The notes under the pieces were generated by a model. The model searched no databases. It was not told where the DNA came from and saw only the letters and a program-made list of their open reading frames with translations. A stretch of DNA of 64,000 bases from an uncultured Fibrobacter sp. (GTDB lineage: Bacteria; Fibrobacterota; Fibrobacteria; Fibrobacterales; Fibrobacteraceae). Where the stretch lies: NCBI GenBank assembly GCA_946414025.1, contig CAMKMX010000008.1, positions 1 through 64,000 of the forward strand, given 5' to 3'. Below, piece after piece: positions 18,738-26,534 of the stretch. The translations under genes and the position numbers were made by a program. Each line of letters starts with the position of its first letter. Positions within the stretch are counted from its first letter, which is position 1.

Positions 18738-19577
18738 TTATATGCGGATTGTAAGGCCTGCCGCACCAGGATACACCCAAAGGGAGAACCTTTCGTCCCG
18801 CTTTTTATGGATTTCGATTACCGCAAGGCTCACGCCCGAGCCCACCAGGGCCCCCACCACCACGTCCGTGAGGTAGTGTTTGCCCGCCGCTATCCGCAAA
18901 ACTCCTTCCAGGGCCGCTGCCGATAGCGCCCCCGCCCACACCACGCCCCTGAAGGGCGACTGGGGGTACATTTCGCTGAACCACTCCCCGGTAAACACCG
19001 CCACCGTAAAGGCCGCCGAAGCGTGCCCACTAAAAAAACTCCCGTAGGCCTCGGCATCTGCCTTTTCGGCCCGTTCCCCCGCCTTGCGGTTGGAGCCGTA
19101 ACCGTCCTTGGCATAGACATAGGGCCTGGGCCAGAATTCCATGGAACGGACCATCAGGTTTATACCCGACTGGAGGGCAAGCGCCTGGGCAAACATCAGG
19201 GTAAAACCGGCTGCATCGAGCCCGGAGGCATCCCCCACTCCATAAGAATAACCCGCGAGAGCCAGCGGCGCCACCCCCAAAGCAGCCGCCCACTTGCTCG
19301 CCTTGTCTGCAGATTCGCTGTACCGCCCCGCCAGGGGTCTGTCCCAGGGAAGCAGCTCCGAAACCGAACGGTAATCCCCAGGTTCGGGCTTTTCCATCTG
19401 GGTGTAGCGGTAATTGCCAAAGAAGGCCGTGAACGCAGACAAGAATGTGACCGGCATGTCCTTGGACCAGGAGACATCGTAGTGAGACACTTCCGGCGCA
19501 GGCGTTTCCGCCGCCCACACCATCAGGGGCAAGGCCACCAGACTCAAAAAAAACTTTTTCCACCGCAAAGCGTTCAC
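18738..19577 (-). CDS. PAP2-family phosphatase, exported
   Basis: The 279-aa product has a signal peptide ('ALPLMVWAAE') and the three PAP2 active-site motifs: 'MEFWPRP' (partial KxxxxxxRP), 'SFFSGHASAAF' (PSGH type) and 'RIAAGKHYLTDVVVG' (SRxxxxxHxxxD type). PAP2 enzymes remove phosphate from lipid phosphates such as undecaprenyl pyrophosphate or phosphatidic acid, or from lipid A. The exported form and few membrane helices suggest a periplasm-facing enzyme, but the substrate is unknown. It begins at a GTG preceded by GGGGG. Its start is only 30 bases from the divergent ArsR-methyltransferase gene, so the two must share control sequence. Confidence 0.85.
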   Translation of the reverse strand: MNALRWKKFFLSLVALPLMVWAAETPAPEVSHYDVSWSKDMPVTFLSAFTAFFGNYRYTQMEKPEPGDYRSVSELLPWDRPLAGRYSESADKASKWAAALGVAPLALAGYSYGVGDASGLDAAGFTLMFAQALALQSGINLMVRSMEFWPRPYVYAKDGYGSNRKAGERAEKADAEAYGSFFSGHASAAFTVAVFTGEWFSEMYPQSPFRGVVWAGALSAAALEGVLRIAAGKHYLTDVVVGALVGSGVSLAVIEIHKKRDERFSLWVYPGAAGLTIRI

Positions 19578-19607
19578 ACCCCCAAACTAAAAAATTATAT
19601 TGGAGGT

Positions 19608-20555
19608 ATGCCGAGCAAGAACATTACCCGCGAGCCCATTACGCCCTCCATTGAGCTGTTCAACGCCATTTCCGACGAGATGCGCCTGAAAATCCTGATG
19701 CTCCTGGACCAGGCCGAATTTACCGTCAACGAAATCAAGGATATCCTGGATATCCACCAGAGCAACGCCAGCCGACACCTTTCCAAGCTTTCGGCCTGCA
19801 AGCTCCTGAAAGACCGCCGCGACGGCATCAAGGCCTACTACGGGCTCAGCGAAGAACTCCTGCTTTCGAGCCGTGTCCTTTCGGTCATCCGGGAGGCCTA
19901 CGAAGACCTGCAAGACAAGGACATCATCCAATGCCGCGCCGAGCAGGTGCTGCAAGACCGTACCGACAAGACCAAGGGCCAGATTCACAAGCTGGACCAG
20001 GCCGGCGGCAGCCTCAAGGCCCAAATCAGCCTGTTCAGCAAGCTCATGATGCCCTTCGAAAAGGCGGTAGATATCGGCTGCGGCGAAGGGGGCGACCTTT
20101 CGCTGATGCTTGCGAACCGCTGCCAGAACGTCTTCTCCCTGGATTACGACCCCAAGGTCATCAGCGGACTCCAGAGAATCCTCAAGAAAAAGGGCATCGC
20201 AAATGTCACCCCGAAGGTGGCGGACATGCTCTCTACCGGGCTTCCGGACAACTTCGCCGACCTGGTGCTCATGAGCCAGGTGCTCCACCACGCCCAGGAC
20301 CCGCGCCTTGCCCTCAAGGAAGCCATCCGTATTCTGAAACCTGGCGGAACACTCGCCCTCCTGGACCTGGCCCAGCACAAAGAAGAATCCTTCCGTGAAA
20401 CCCACGGCCACATCTGGCTTGGTTTCGACCGCGCCCAGCTGGAATTTTTCGTGAAGGAATTCAACTGCAAGATTGTCGAAAGCGAAATTATCCCCAGCGA
20501 GAACCAGGTAGACAAGAAACTCCCCGTCATCTGCATGATCCTCTCGAAGGAATAA
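19608..20555 (+). CDS. ArsR-type regulator fused to SAM-dependent methyltransferase
   Basis: The ORF track extends far upstream, but the ATG at 19608 has a perfect TGGAGG two bases before it and gives a clean start, 'MPSKNITREP'. Residues about 15-90 form an ArsR winged helix ('SDEMRLKILMLLDQ', 'IHQSNASRHLSKL'). Residues about 145-270 form a class I methyltransferase with the SAM motif 'AVDIGCGEGGDLSLML' and 'VLHHAQDPRLALKEAIRILK'. ArsR-methyltransferase fusions are known and often relate to metalloid, methionine or SAM metabolism; the substrate here is not evident. The divergent PAP2 gene is the likeliest regulated neighbour besides itself. TATATT sits immediately before the Shine-Dalgarno sequence. 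Confidence 0.87.
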   Translation: MPSKNITREPITPSIELFNAISDEMRLKILMLLDQAEFTVNEIKDILDIHQSNASRHLSKLSACKLLKDRRDGIKAYYGLSEELLLSSRVLSVIREAYEDLQDKDIIQCRAEQVLQDRTDKTKGQIHKLDQAGGSLKAQISLFSKLMMPFEKAVDIGCGEGGDLSLMLANRCQNVFSLDYDPKVISGLQRILKKKGIANVTPKVADMLSTGLPDNFADLVLMSQVLHHAQDPRLALKEAIRILKPGGTLALLDLAQHKEESFRETHGHIWLGFDRAQLEFFVKEFNCKIVESEIIPSENQVDKKLPVICMILSKE

Positions 20556-20575
20556 ACGAAATATCATTGACAAAA

Positions 20576-20655
20576 AAAGGGGGAAGCCTCCCCCTCGTCC
20601 GAGCCGCGCTCGGCCTACCCCCACCCCTAGGGGGCTCGCCCCCTAAAACTCTCCC
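20576..20655. repeat. GC-rich dispersed palindromic repeat, copy 1
   Basis: Three successive palindromes: GGGGG-AAGCCT-CCCCC, CCGAGC-CGC-GCTCGG and CTAGGGGG-CTCGC-CCCCTA. A rearranged relative lies in reverse orientation near 30.5-30.6 kb, interrupted there by a different repeat. On the minus strand the first hairpin is followed by eight Ts, so it could also terminate transcription coming from tex. Confidence 0.8.
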
Positions 20656-20898
20656 TACACGTTGTATTCGCTTCAATCGCAAGGTTAAAAACGCTGGATC
20701 ACGAATACAACCGTGGGCGCTCTCGATGAAAGCACTACTTAGCATTGTCGTCACTTCATGACGACAAGCTCCCCGCCTCGGTCACTGGAGCAAGTTACTT
20801 TGATGCCTTCGGCATCCTCCCGCTACGGTTCAGGGATGACGAAAACCCTGTTTTCTCATCCCTGCCCCTCGCAGGCACTTGCTCCTATGACGCTCGGC
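20656..20898. other. Intergenic stretch with dispersed-repeat fragments, no gene seen
   Basis: The gap between the methyltransferase stop and the tex stop is about 340 bases in all. After the GC-rich repeat it holds an inverted repeat CAGGGATGA...TCATCCCTG near 20831-20864 and the phrase 'GATGCCTTCGGCATC', typical of the small palindromic repeats elsewhere in the window. No open frame with a ribosome-binding site was found. Confidence 0.6.
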
Positions 20899-23304
20899 TT
20901 ATTTCGCTTTCTTCATAATCTGCTTGAGCATGGAGTTGAGCTTGCCGATCTGGACGGGGGCGGCGGGCTTTTTCGGCTGCTGGCCCGGGCGTTCCTTACC
21001 GGCAATCTTGTTCTTCAGGTCGGCGATGGTAGCGTGGCCCTGGATGCCCCCCTGGGGGCGTCCGCCGCGGTTATCGCGGCCGCGGCCACCGAAACCGCCC
21101 TTGGGTCCGCCGACACGCTGGCCGCGAGGGCCACTCACGCCCGCACCGGCAACACCGTCGGTAGATTCCTGCTTCATGGAGAGGCTGATGCGCTTCTGGT
21201 TTGCGTCCACCGCCACCACACGGACCTTCACGATGTCACCCACCGTCAAGGCCTCCTTGGCGTCGGCAATGAACTTGTCGCTGATTTCGGACACGTGCAC
21301 CAGGCCGTCCTGATGGACACCGATATCCACGAAGGCACCGAAGTTCGCCACGTTGGTCACCACGCCTTCCATCCAGCTGCCCGTCACCAGGTCGTTGATG
21401 GTCTTGATGCGGTCGTCGAACTTGGCGTAACGGAATTCCTTACGGGGGTCGCGGCTGGGTTTCTGGAGTTCTTTCAGAATGTCGTCCAGGGTAGCCTTAC
21501 CCACCTCGTCGGAGAGGAACTCTTCCAGGTTGATGGCCTTCACCGCCTCGGCGTTGCCCACCATGTCCTTCACGGAGACTCCGGCCTTTTCGGCCATCTT
21601 CTCCACCAGGGCGTAGTTTTCGGGGTGCACGGCGGAATCGTCCAGCGGGTTTTCCGCGCCGGGGATACGCATAAAGCCTGCGGCCTGTTCAAAAGCCTTG
21701 GGGCCAAAGCCCTTCACGTTCTTCAGGGCTTCGCGGCTGGCGTAAGCGCCGTTTTCTTCGCGATACTTCACAATGGCTTCGGAAAGGGTGCTGCTCAGGC
21801 CCGCCACGTGGGAAAGGAGCGGTGCGGAGGCGCTGTTCACATCTACACCCACCATGTTCACGCAGCTTTCCACCACTTCGTCCAGGCGCTTTTTCAGTTC
21901 ACGCTGGTTCACGTCGTGCTGGTACTGGCCCACGCCGATAGACTGGGGGTCCACCTTCACCAGTTCGGCAAGGGGGTCCTGTAGACGGCGACCGATGGAA
22001 ATGGCTCCACGGGTGGTCACGTCTTCTTTCGGGAATTCCTGGATGGCAATCATGCTGGCACTATAGACAGAAGCACCCGCCTCGCTCACAATAACGCGGG
22101 GCGGAACCTTGCCCTTGAACTTCAGGGCCATCTCGCCACAGAAGGCGTCGGTCTCGCGACTTGCAGTCCCGTTACCGATGGCAATCAGGTCAATCTTGTA
22201 CTTGTCGATAAGCTGCATCAGGTAGACGCAGGCGCCAGCCTTGTCGTTCTTGGGTTCGTGGGGGTAAATCACGCCATGGTCCATGAACTTGCCGTTCTCG
22301 TCCAGAACGGCCACCTTGCAGCCGGTACGGAAACCGGGGTCCAGGGCAAGTACGGCCTTGTGGCCAGCGGGAGCGGCCAGCAAAACGTCTTGCAGGTTCT
22401 TGCTGAACACCTTGAAGGCCTCCTCTTCGGCGGCGTCCTTCAAAAGCAGGCGCACTTCGCTTTCCATGCTGGGCTGCAGCAGGCGTTCCCAGGCGTCCTG
22501 GCACATGTCTTCCAGGTAGGGTTTCCATACGGAATCCTTCTTGATGACCTGGGACTTCAGGTAGCCCACCAATTCTTCGGTAGGCACTTCGATAGAAAGA
22601 CGGAGCACCTTTTCCTTTTCGCCACGGCGGAGCGCCAGCATGCGGTGGCTCGGAATCTTGGAAACGGGTTCACTGAAGTCGTAGTAGTCCTTGAACTTGG
22701 TCTCCTGCTTTTCGAAATCCTTCTTGACCTTGCTGACCATGACGCCCTTCTTTTCCATCTGGGCGCGGAGGTACTGGCGGAATTCCGTATTGTCGGCCAC
22801 TTCTTCGGCCAAGATGTCGGCTGCACCCTTGAGGGCGGCCTTCGGGTCGGCCAGGCCCTTTTCTTCGGAGAGGTAAATGCGGGCGATTTCTTCGGCGGTA
22901 TTGCTGGTGTCTTCCTGTTCCCACATCAGGCGGGCGAGCGGCTCCAGGCCAAGTTCCTTGGCGATGGTGGCGCGGGTACGCTTCTTGGGCTTGTAGGGAG
23001 CGTAAATATCTTCAAGCAGGGTCTTGTCCTTGCAGGCCTCGATCTGGGCCTTCAGTTCGGGGGTAAGCTTGCCCTGTTCCTCGATGCTCTTGAGGATGGT
23101 TTCCTTGCGGTCGGTCAGTTCCTGCAGGTAGTCGCGACGGTGGCTGATGTCGCGGAGTTCAATTTCGTTCAGGGTTCCCGTCTGGTCCTTGCGGTAACGG
23201 GCGATAAAGGGGATAGTGCCCCCCTGGTCCATGAGTTCCAGGGCCTTGGCCACGCGCCAAGTTTCAAGTTTCAGCTCTTCAGCAATAATGGCAGAAAAAT
23301 CCAT
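20899..23304 (-). CDS. tex: Tex-family S1 RNA-binding transcription accessory protein
   Basis: Tex is a conserved nucleic-acid-binding protein. The 801-aa product starts 'IIAEELKLETWRVAKALELM' and 'TIPFIARYRKDQTGTLNE', the standard Tex opening. It has a YqgF/RNase H-like domain ('LALDPGFRTGCKVAVLDENG'), a helix-hairpin-helix region ('LKNVKGFGPKAFEQAAGFMR') and an S1 domain ('GVVTNVANFGAFVDIGVHQD'). The last 90 residues are a Gly/Arg-rich tail ('GGFGGRGRDNRGGRPQGG') and a basic end, an extension beyond the core that is likely to bind RNA. The gene stands alone; no strong Shine-Dalgarno sequence is visible at the ATG. Confidence 0.94.
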   Translation of the reverse strand: MDFSAIIAEELKLETWRVAKALELMDQGGTIPFIARYRKDQTGTLNEIELRDISHRRDYLQELTDRKETILKSIEEQGKLTPELKAQIEACKDKTLLEDIYAPYKPKKRTRATIAKELGLEPLARLMWEQEDTSNTAEEIARIYLSEEKGLADPKAALKGAADILAEEVADNTEFRQYLRAQMEKKGVMVSKVKKDFEKQETKFKDYYDFSEPVSKIPSHRMLALRRGEKEKVLRLSIEVPTEELVGYLKSQVIKKDSVWKPYLEDMCQDAWERLLQPSMESEVRLLLKDAAEEEAFKVFSKNLQDVLLAAPAGHKAVLALDPGFRTGCKVAVLDENGKFMDHGVIYPHEPKNDKAGACVYLMQLIDKYKIDLIAIGNGTASRETDAFCGEMALKFKGKVPPRVIVSEAGASVYSASMIAIQEFPKEDVTTRGAISIGRRLQDPLAELVKVDPQSIGVGQYQHDVNQRELKKRLDEVVESCVNMVGVDVNSASAPLLSHVAGLSSTLSEAIVKYREENGAYASREALKNVKGFGPKAFEQAAGFMRIPGAENPLDDSAVHPENYALVEKMAEKAGVSVKDMVGNAEAVKAINLEEFLSDEVGKATLDDILKELQKPSRDPRKEFRYAKFDDRIKTINDLVTGSWMEGVVTNVANFGAFVDIGVHQDGLVHVSEISDKFIADAKEALTVGDIVKVRVVAVDANQKRISLSMKQESTDGVAGAGVSGPRGQRVGGPKGGFGGRGRDNRGGRPQGGIQGHATIADLKNKIAGKERPGQQPKKPAAPVQIGKLNSMLKQIMKKAK

Positions 23305-23442
23305 AATTCATTTTCCGATTGGAGGGTCCTAGTCTTCCGAAAAGGCCCTAAGTTAAACAACCCGGCGGCGTCTGCCGCAGGGCACCCTCGCGGGTCTGTT
23401 GAATATAGTAAAAGGTCACCTCAAAAAGGGAATTTTTAGGCT

Positions 23443-24588
23443 CTAATGGCGGCCAGAAGGTCTCGGTTTCGGGGCCGAAGAAGTCCTGGACCTGTGGGCC
23501 GGCTGGCTGATGGAGCCGCCCTGGTTCCTGGAATCGTAACGACGGTTGTCGTAGCGTCTGGAATCGTCGTCGCTGTCCACGTAACGGGTCGGGAGCCTTT
23601 CCGGTTCGATACCGCCCGGGCCTGGAGCTGGCCGCCTTGCCGCAGGGGCCGAAGCAGGGCTAGCCGCAGGATAAGACTGGGGAGCAGGCGCCGTCATCAC
23701 CCGGGTGGCAGGTGCAGGTACTGTACGTGTAGCCGGTGCAGGTGCCGTCGACATTCTGGCTCCAGAGGGAGCAGGCGCCACACGCACAGCAGGAGCGGGA
23801 GCCACACGGCTGGCGGGCGCCGGAGCGGGCCTTCTCGGAGGCGGGCTGTTAAAGTGGTGGGGCGGACGGTAGCGCCTCGGGTGCCGGGGAATCGGCCGAT
23901 GGGCATACCAGCGGGTATCCCGCACGTAGATAACGCGGGGGCCCCAGTCTATCCAGCAGGAACCCCAACCCCATTCGCCGAACCAGGTGCCCAGCCACAC
24001 GCCGGAACCGTAATAGACACGGCTATAGCCGTCGTAACGCACGTAATAGACCACGCGGGGGTTATAGACCGGCACGTAAACGTATTCCTTCTGCACCGGG
24101 TATATAGTGATGTTGTCGCCGGCCTCCACCTTCACCTGTTCATTTGTCTTCAAGTGTCCGTAGTCGTAGGCCTTCTGGCGCATGCGCTGCACCGCCTCCA
24201 TCACGTCTTCTTTCTGGTTAGTGACGGCATCGCCCAGCTGGTCGGTCCAGGTGCGGTACTTGCTCATCATGGAAAGCACCGACGGGAACGGCAAAAGCGC
24301 CTGCACGCTGGGGTCGTATGGCAGGTTCGCCTCCTCGATGGCGTTGGCGAGGGTCTCCCCCTTCAGGTTCTTGTGGGATTCCGCCCACAGGGCGGCGGGG
24401 GCAATCTGGTTTCCATAGGTGGAAGCGTCCAGTACCTGCACCAAAAGCGGGTCAGGGTAAAGGGCGATGTTTGCCACCAGGGTGTCCAGCTCCGAAGTAG
24501 AGTAATTGGCCTGGGCAAAGCCCGAAGCACCAAGGCAAAGGACCAGCGCGGCCATCACATTCAGCAATCTCGAAAACAACCTGTCCAC
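23443..24588 (-). CDS. DUF3300 domain exported protein
   Basis: I place the start at a GTG with a perfect AAAGGAGG six bases upstream, 30 codons inside the ORF-track entry; this gives a proper signal peptide ('VMAALVLCLGASGFAQA'). The mature N-terminal half is a DUF3300 domain ('LVANIALYPDPLLVQVLDA', 'WTDQLGDAVTNQ', 'VQKEYVYVPVYNPRVVYY'), a family of unknown function common in Gram-negative envelopes. Aromatic Tyr/Trp-rich strands follow ('GTWFGEWGWGSCWIDWG'), then a long Pro/Ala/Arg low-complexity tail with repeated 'RVAPAP'-like units (about residues 245-381). The tail could bind cell wall or polysaccharide, but that is a guess. Confidence 0.8.
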   Translation of the reverse strand: MDRLFSRLLNVMAALVLCLGASGFAQANYSTSELDTLVANIALYPDPLLVQVLDASTYGNQIAPAALWAESHKNLKGETLANAIEEANLPYDPSVQALLPFPSVLSMMSKYRTWTDQLGDAVTNQKEDVMEAVQRMRQKAYDYGHLKTNEQVKVEAGDNITIYPVQKEYVYVPVYNPRVVYYVRYDGYSRVYYGSGVWLGTWFGEWGWGSCWIDWGPRVIYVRDTRWYAHRPIPRHPRRYRPPHHFNSPPPRRPAPAPASRVAPAPAVRVAPAPSGARMSTAPAPATRTVPAPATRVMTAPAPQSYPAASPASAPAARRPAPGPGGIEPERLPTRYVDSDDDSRRYDNRRYDSRNQGGSISQPAHRSRTSSAPKPRPSGRH

Positions 24589-24674
24589 GGGAACCTCCTT
24601 TGCAGTTCTCGTTAAATATACAAATTTACACAGCTTTGAATGTCCATTTTTCTCTACCAAGCTGGTAGAGAATA

Positions 24675-24860
24675 TCACAATCGGAACAAATCAATTTCTT
24701 CCCGAGTCAGTTCGCACATCGGCTTTCCGACTCTTTCCGCATAGCGGGACAATTCCAAAAGGTTGACATGCATCGACGGAGCATCCTTGTACGGATCGGG
24801 AACAGCCTTGTAGGCCTCCATCGATTCCGCCAAGATGACGGGTCCTTTAGTTCCATTCAT
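24675..24860 (-). CDS. Small protein overlapping GNAT-like gene (possible antitoxin)
   Basis: This 61-aa protein ('MNGTKGPVILAESMEAYKAV' ... 'ELTREEIDLFRL') has no family I can name. Its ATG lies inside the last codons of the upstream GNAT-like gene (14-base overlap), and it has no Shine-Dalgarno sequence of its own, so translation is probably coupled. Its size, overlap and partner recall type II toxin-antitoxin modules, though here the small partner comes second. It has no recognisable DNA-binding motif, which argues for caution. The longer frame in the ORF track would add codons upstream of this ATG and is not needed. Confidence 0.6.
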   Translation of the reverse strand: MNGTKGPVILAESMEAYKAVPDPYKDAPSMHVNLLELSRYAERVGKPMCELTREEIDLFRL

Positions 24861-25401
24861 AGGTGTATGTCTCCAAAAGATGTTTTGCCGCCTTTTCATT
24901 CACGAAAAAATGGTATTCATGCAATGAACCTAGGAATATGGCTCCTAATACGCCAATATAGTGATTTAGCAGTTCTTTGTTAAGGGCAAAACCATGAATC
25001 GCCCCTTGATATCCCCACTGAATTGACTTGTCGGCAGCAATGGCGAACAAATGTCCGCCAACCCCAACGTATTTTTGCGAACCGTTCAAATGCTTATTAT
25101 TGCGAGGTGCCGTACATGCCCAATGAATAAAAGACGCCACAGAATTTTTGTCGTTTTTCACCCCTACAAGCCCCTGTATTTCGTTATTTTCCTTTAGTGC
25201 AAGGGCAAAAATCTCGACATTGTCCGGAACTTCAATCCAGTTAATTCCCCAACCATTTTTTTCGTTGAATTTTTTCAGGAACGAGCGACTTTCTATCCTG
25301 AACACAACCGTTTCCTTGATTTCGCCAGTTTCCGTATCCTTAAGGCATGGGACAATTTCGTCAAGCCAGATACCGACACCACTAGTTTTCGCATCATTCA
25401 T
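24847..25401 (-). CDS. GNAT-like acetyltransferase-fold protein
   Basis: The 184-aa protein starts at an ATG with GGAGGAGTAGAAG upstream. The central to C-terminal part reads like a divergent GNAT fold: a beta strand 'NNEIQGLVGVKND', the acetyl-CoA loop region 'KYVGVGGHLFAIAADKSIQ' in place of Q/RxxGxG/A, and a closing 'GAIHGFALNKELLNHYIG' helix. Some GNAT proteins are toxins that acetylate charged tRNA (TacT/AtaT); others modify proteins or small molecules. The overlapping small gene downstream gives it a toxin-antitoxin-like layout. It is moderately AT-rich next to its GC-rich neighbour. The family call is by pattern only. Confidence 0.6.
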   Translation of the reverse strand: MNDAKTSGVGIWLDEIVPCLKDTETGEIKETVVFRIESRSFLKKFNEKNGWGINWIEVPDNVEIFALALKENNEIQGLVGVKNDKNSVASFIHWACTAPRNNKHLNGSQKYVGVGGHLFAIAADKSIQWGYQGAIHGFALNKELLNHYIGVLGAIFLGSLHEYHFFVNEKAAKHLLETYTYEWN

Positions 25402-26001
25402 CTTCTACTCCTCCCCCGCAGACATGCTGAAACAGCGGGGCTTTATTCTTTGTCATCGCGAGCTAATTCTACTCACTTGTGCACTAAATATAGGTTGTCA
25501 GAAAGCCATTGTCAAGAGGTTTCTACAATTTTTTTCTGGGCGTTACCCCTACAGAGGCTGGCTATATTCTCTTCGCTCACGGAGCCTTGCAAGCAGGTCT
25601 CCGCCCCAGGGGGTCACGCTTCGCAGGCTCGCTATCCCTAACGCTTTATTCTTCGTCTTTGACGCAACGATTGATTTTTCGTCAGTTCTACTCGGAATTC
25701 AAGTGTTTGGCTCGCCCCGTTCTTGAATTTACAGCCACCGAATTCGGGGCAAACGCGCCGTTGGCAAGCGATTTGGGCGATAATTTGGCAACCTTGCCCC
25801 CAACGGAAACATATTTGGCAAACGGTGTTTGCCAAATTAGGCAAGCAGTGATTGCCCAATCTGAAAAATGAATCTGCACACCGAAGATGAATTGACCAAC
25901 TGGCTCAAGAACGAAGTCAGCAACAAAAGTGACGCCCACTACCGCAAAAAAGGACTACAGAATAAGACCTTTACTATATTCTGTGAAAAAAAGGCTTTCT
26001 T
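25402..26001. other. Gene-free 600-bp stretch with repeat and possible gene remnants
   Basis: No frame here has both a ribosome-binding site and family features. The left half contains GC-rich fragments related to the dispersed repeats ('CGCCCCAGGGGGTCACGCTTC'). Between about 25640 and 25945, open frames such as 'FRQFYSEFKCLARPVLEF' and 'TEDELTNWLKNEVSNK' could be degraded pieces of a lost gene; the first faintly recalls DUF1016-type nucleases. The last 30 bases include a TTACTATATT promoter-like box for the next gene. Confidence 0.5.
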
Positions 26002-26466
26002 ATGGAAAACTTTCTCGCTTTATTATCCATAGCATTCCAATTATCCGGCGCCATACTGTTGATGGTCAAGTTTTGGGGTAAACGTAAAAACGAAATTTTA
26101 CAGCAATACTTCAATTCATCGGAAAGTATTTGTAGAGACGACGGAGAAGAAGTTGTCCTGCACAAAGAGAAACTTCGGAAAATTTTCAAGGAAATCTACC
26201 TTACACGATTTTCATTCATATATATCGTATTAGGTTACGCTTTAAGTGTTCTTGACATATCAACTTCAAAATGCTCTGCAATTTTGATAATCATGTCTAT
26301 GTCCGTGCTCCTAATCTTACTTGCACACTTTGTTAGCATTCTCATTTGTAGAATCAAGTATTCCAAAGACCTAAAGATTCCCTATAACGAAGCCGTAGAA
26401 AAAGGGAACGCAATTCAAGAAATGTCACAGAAGGAAATTGACGAAATAATGAACTCGCTGCAGTAA
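26002..26466 (+). CDS. Small membrane protein of unknown function
   Basis: The 154-aa product has three likely membrane helices: 'FLALLSIAFQLSGAILLMV', 'FSFIYIVLGYALSVLDI' and 'ILIIMSMSVLLILLAHFVSI'. A charged cytoplasmic loop lies between the first two, and a soluble tail ends 'SQKEIDEIMNSLQ'. I recognise no family. The gene is AT-rich with a TATATT box upstream and only a weak ribosome-binding site. It stands alone between a gene-poor region and the convergent lipoprotein gene, and looks like an accessory gene. Confidence 0.6.
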   Translation: MENFLALLSIAFQLSGAILLMVKFWGKRKNEILQQYFNSSESICRDDGEEVVLHKEKLRKIFKEIYLTRFSFIYIVLGYALSVLDISTSKCSAILIIMSMSVLLILLAHFVSILICRIKYSKDLKIPYNEAVEKGNAIQEMSQKEIDEIMNSLQ

Positions 26467-26534
26467 GGAAATGATTGCAAAATGGCATTTTTTTTACGAA
26501 TGAAAAAAAAGACTTTTTCCTCTAAAAAACTTAT

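Noticed and set aside
25640-25945. Functional nuclease or antirepressor gene in the gap
   Set aside because: Only short open frames with faint resemblance were found, without a start signal; it was left as a possible remnant.
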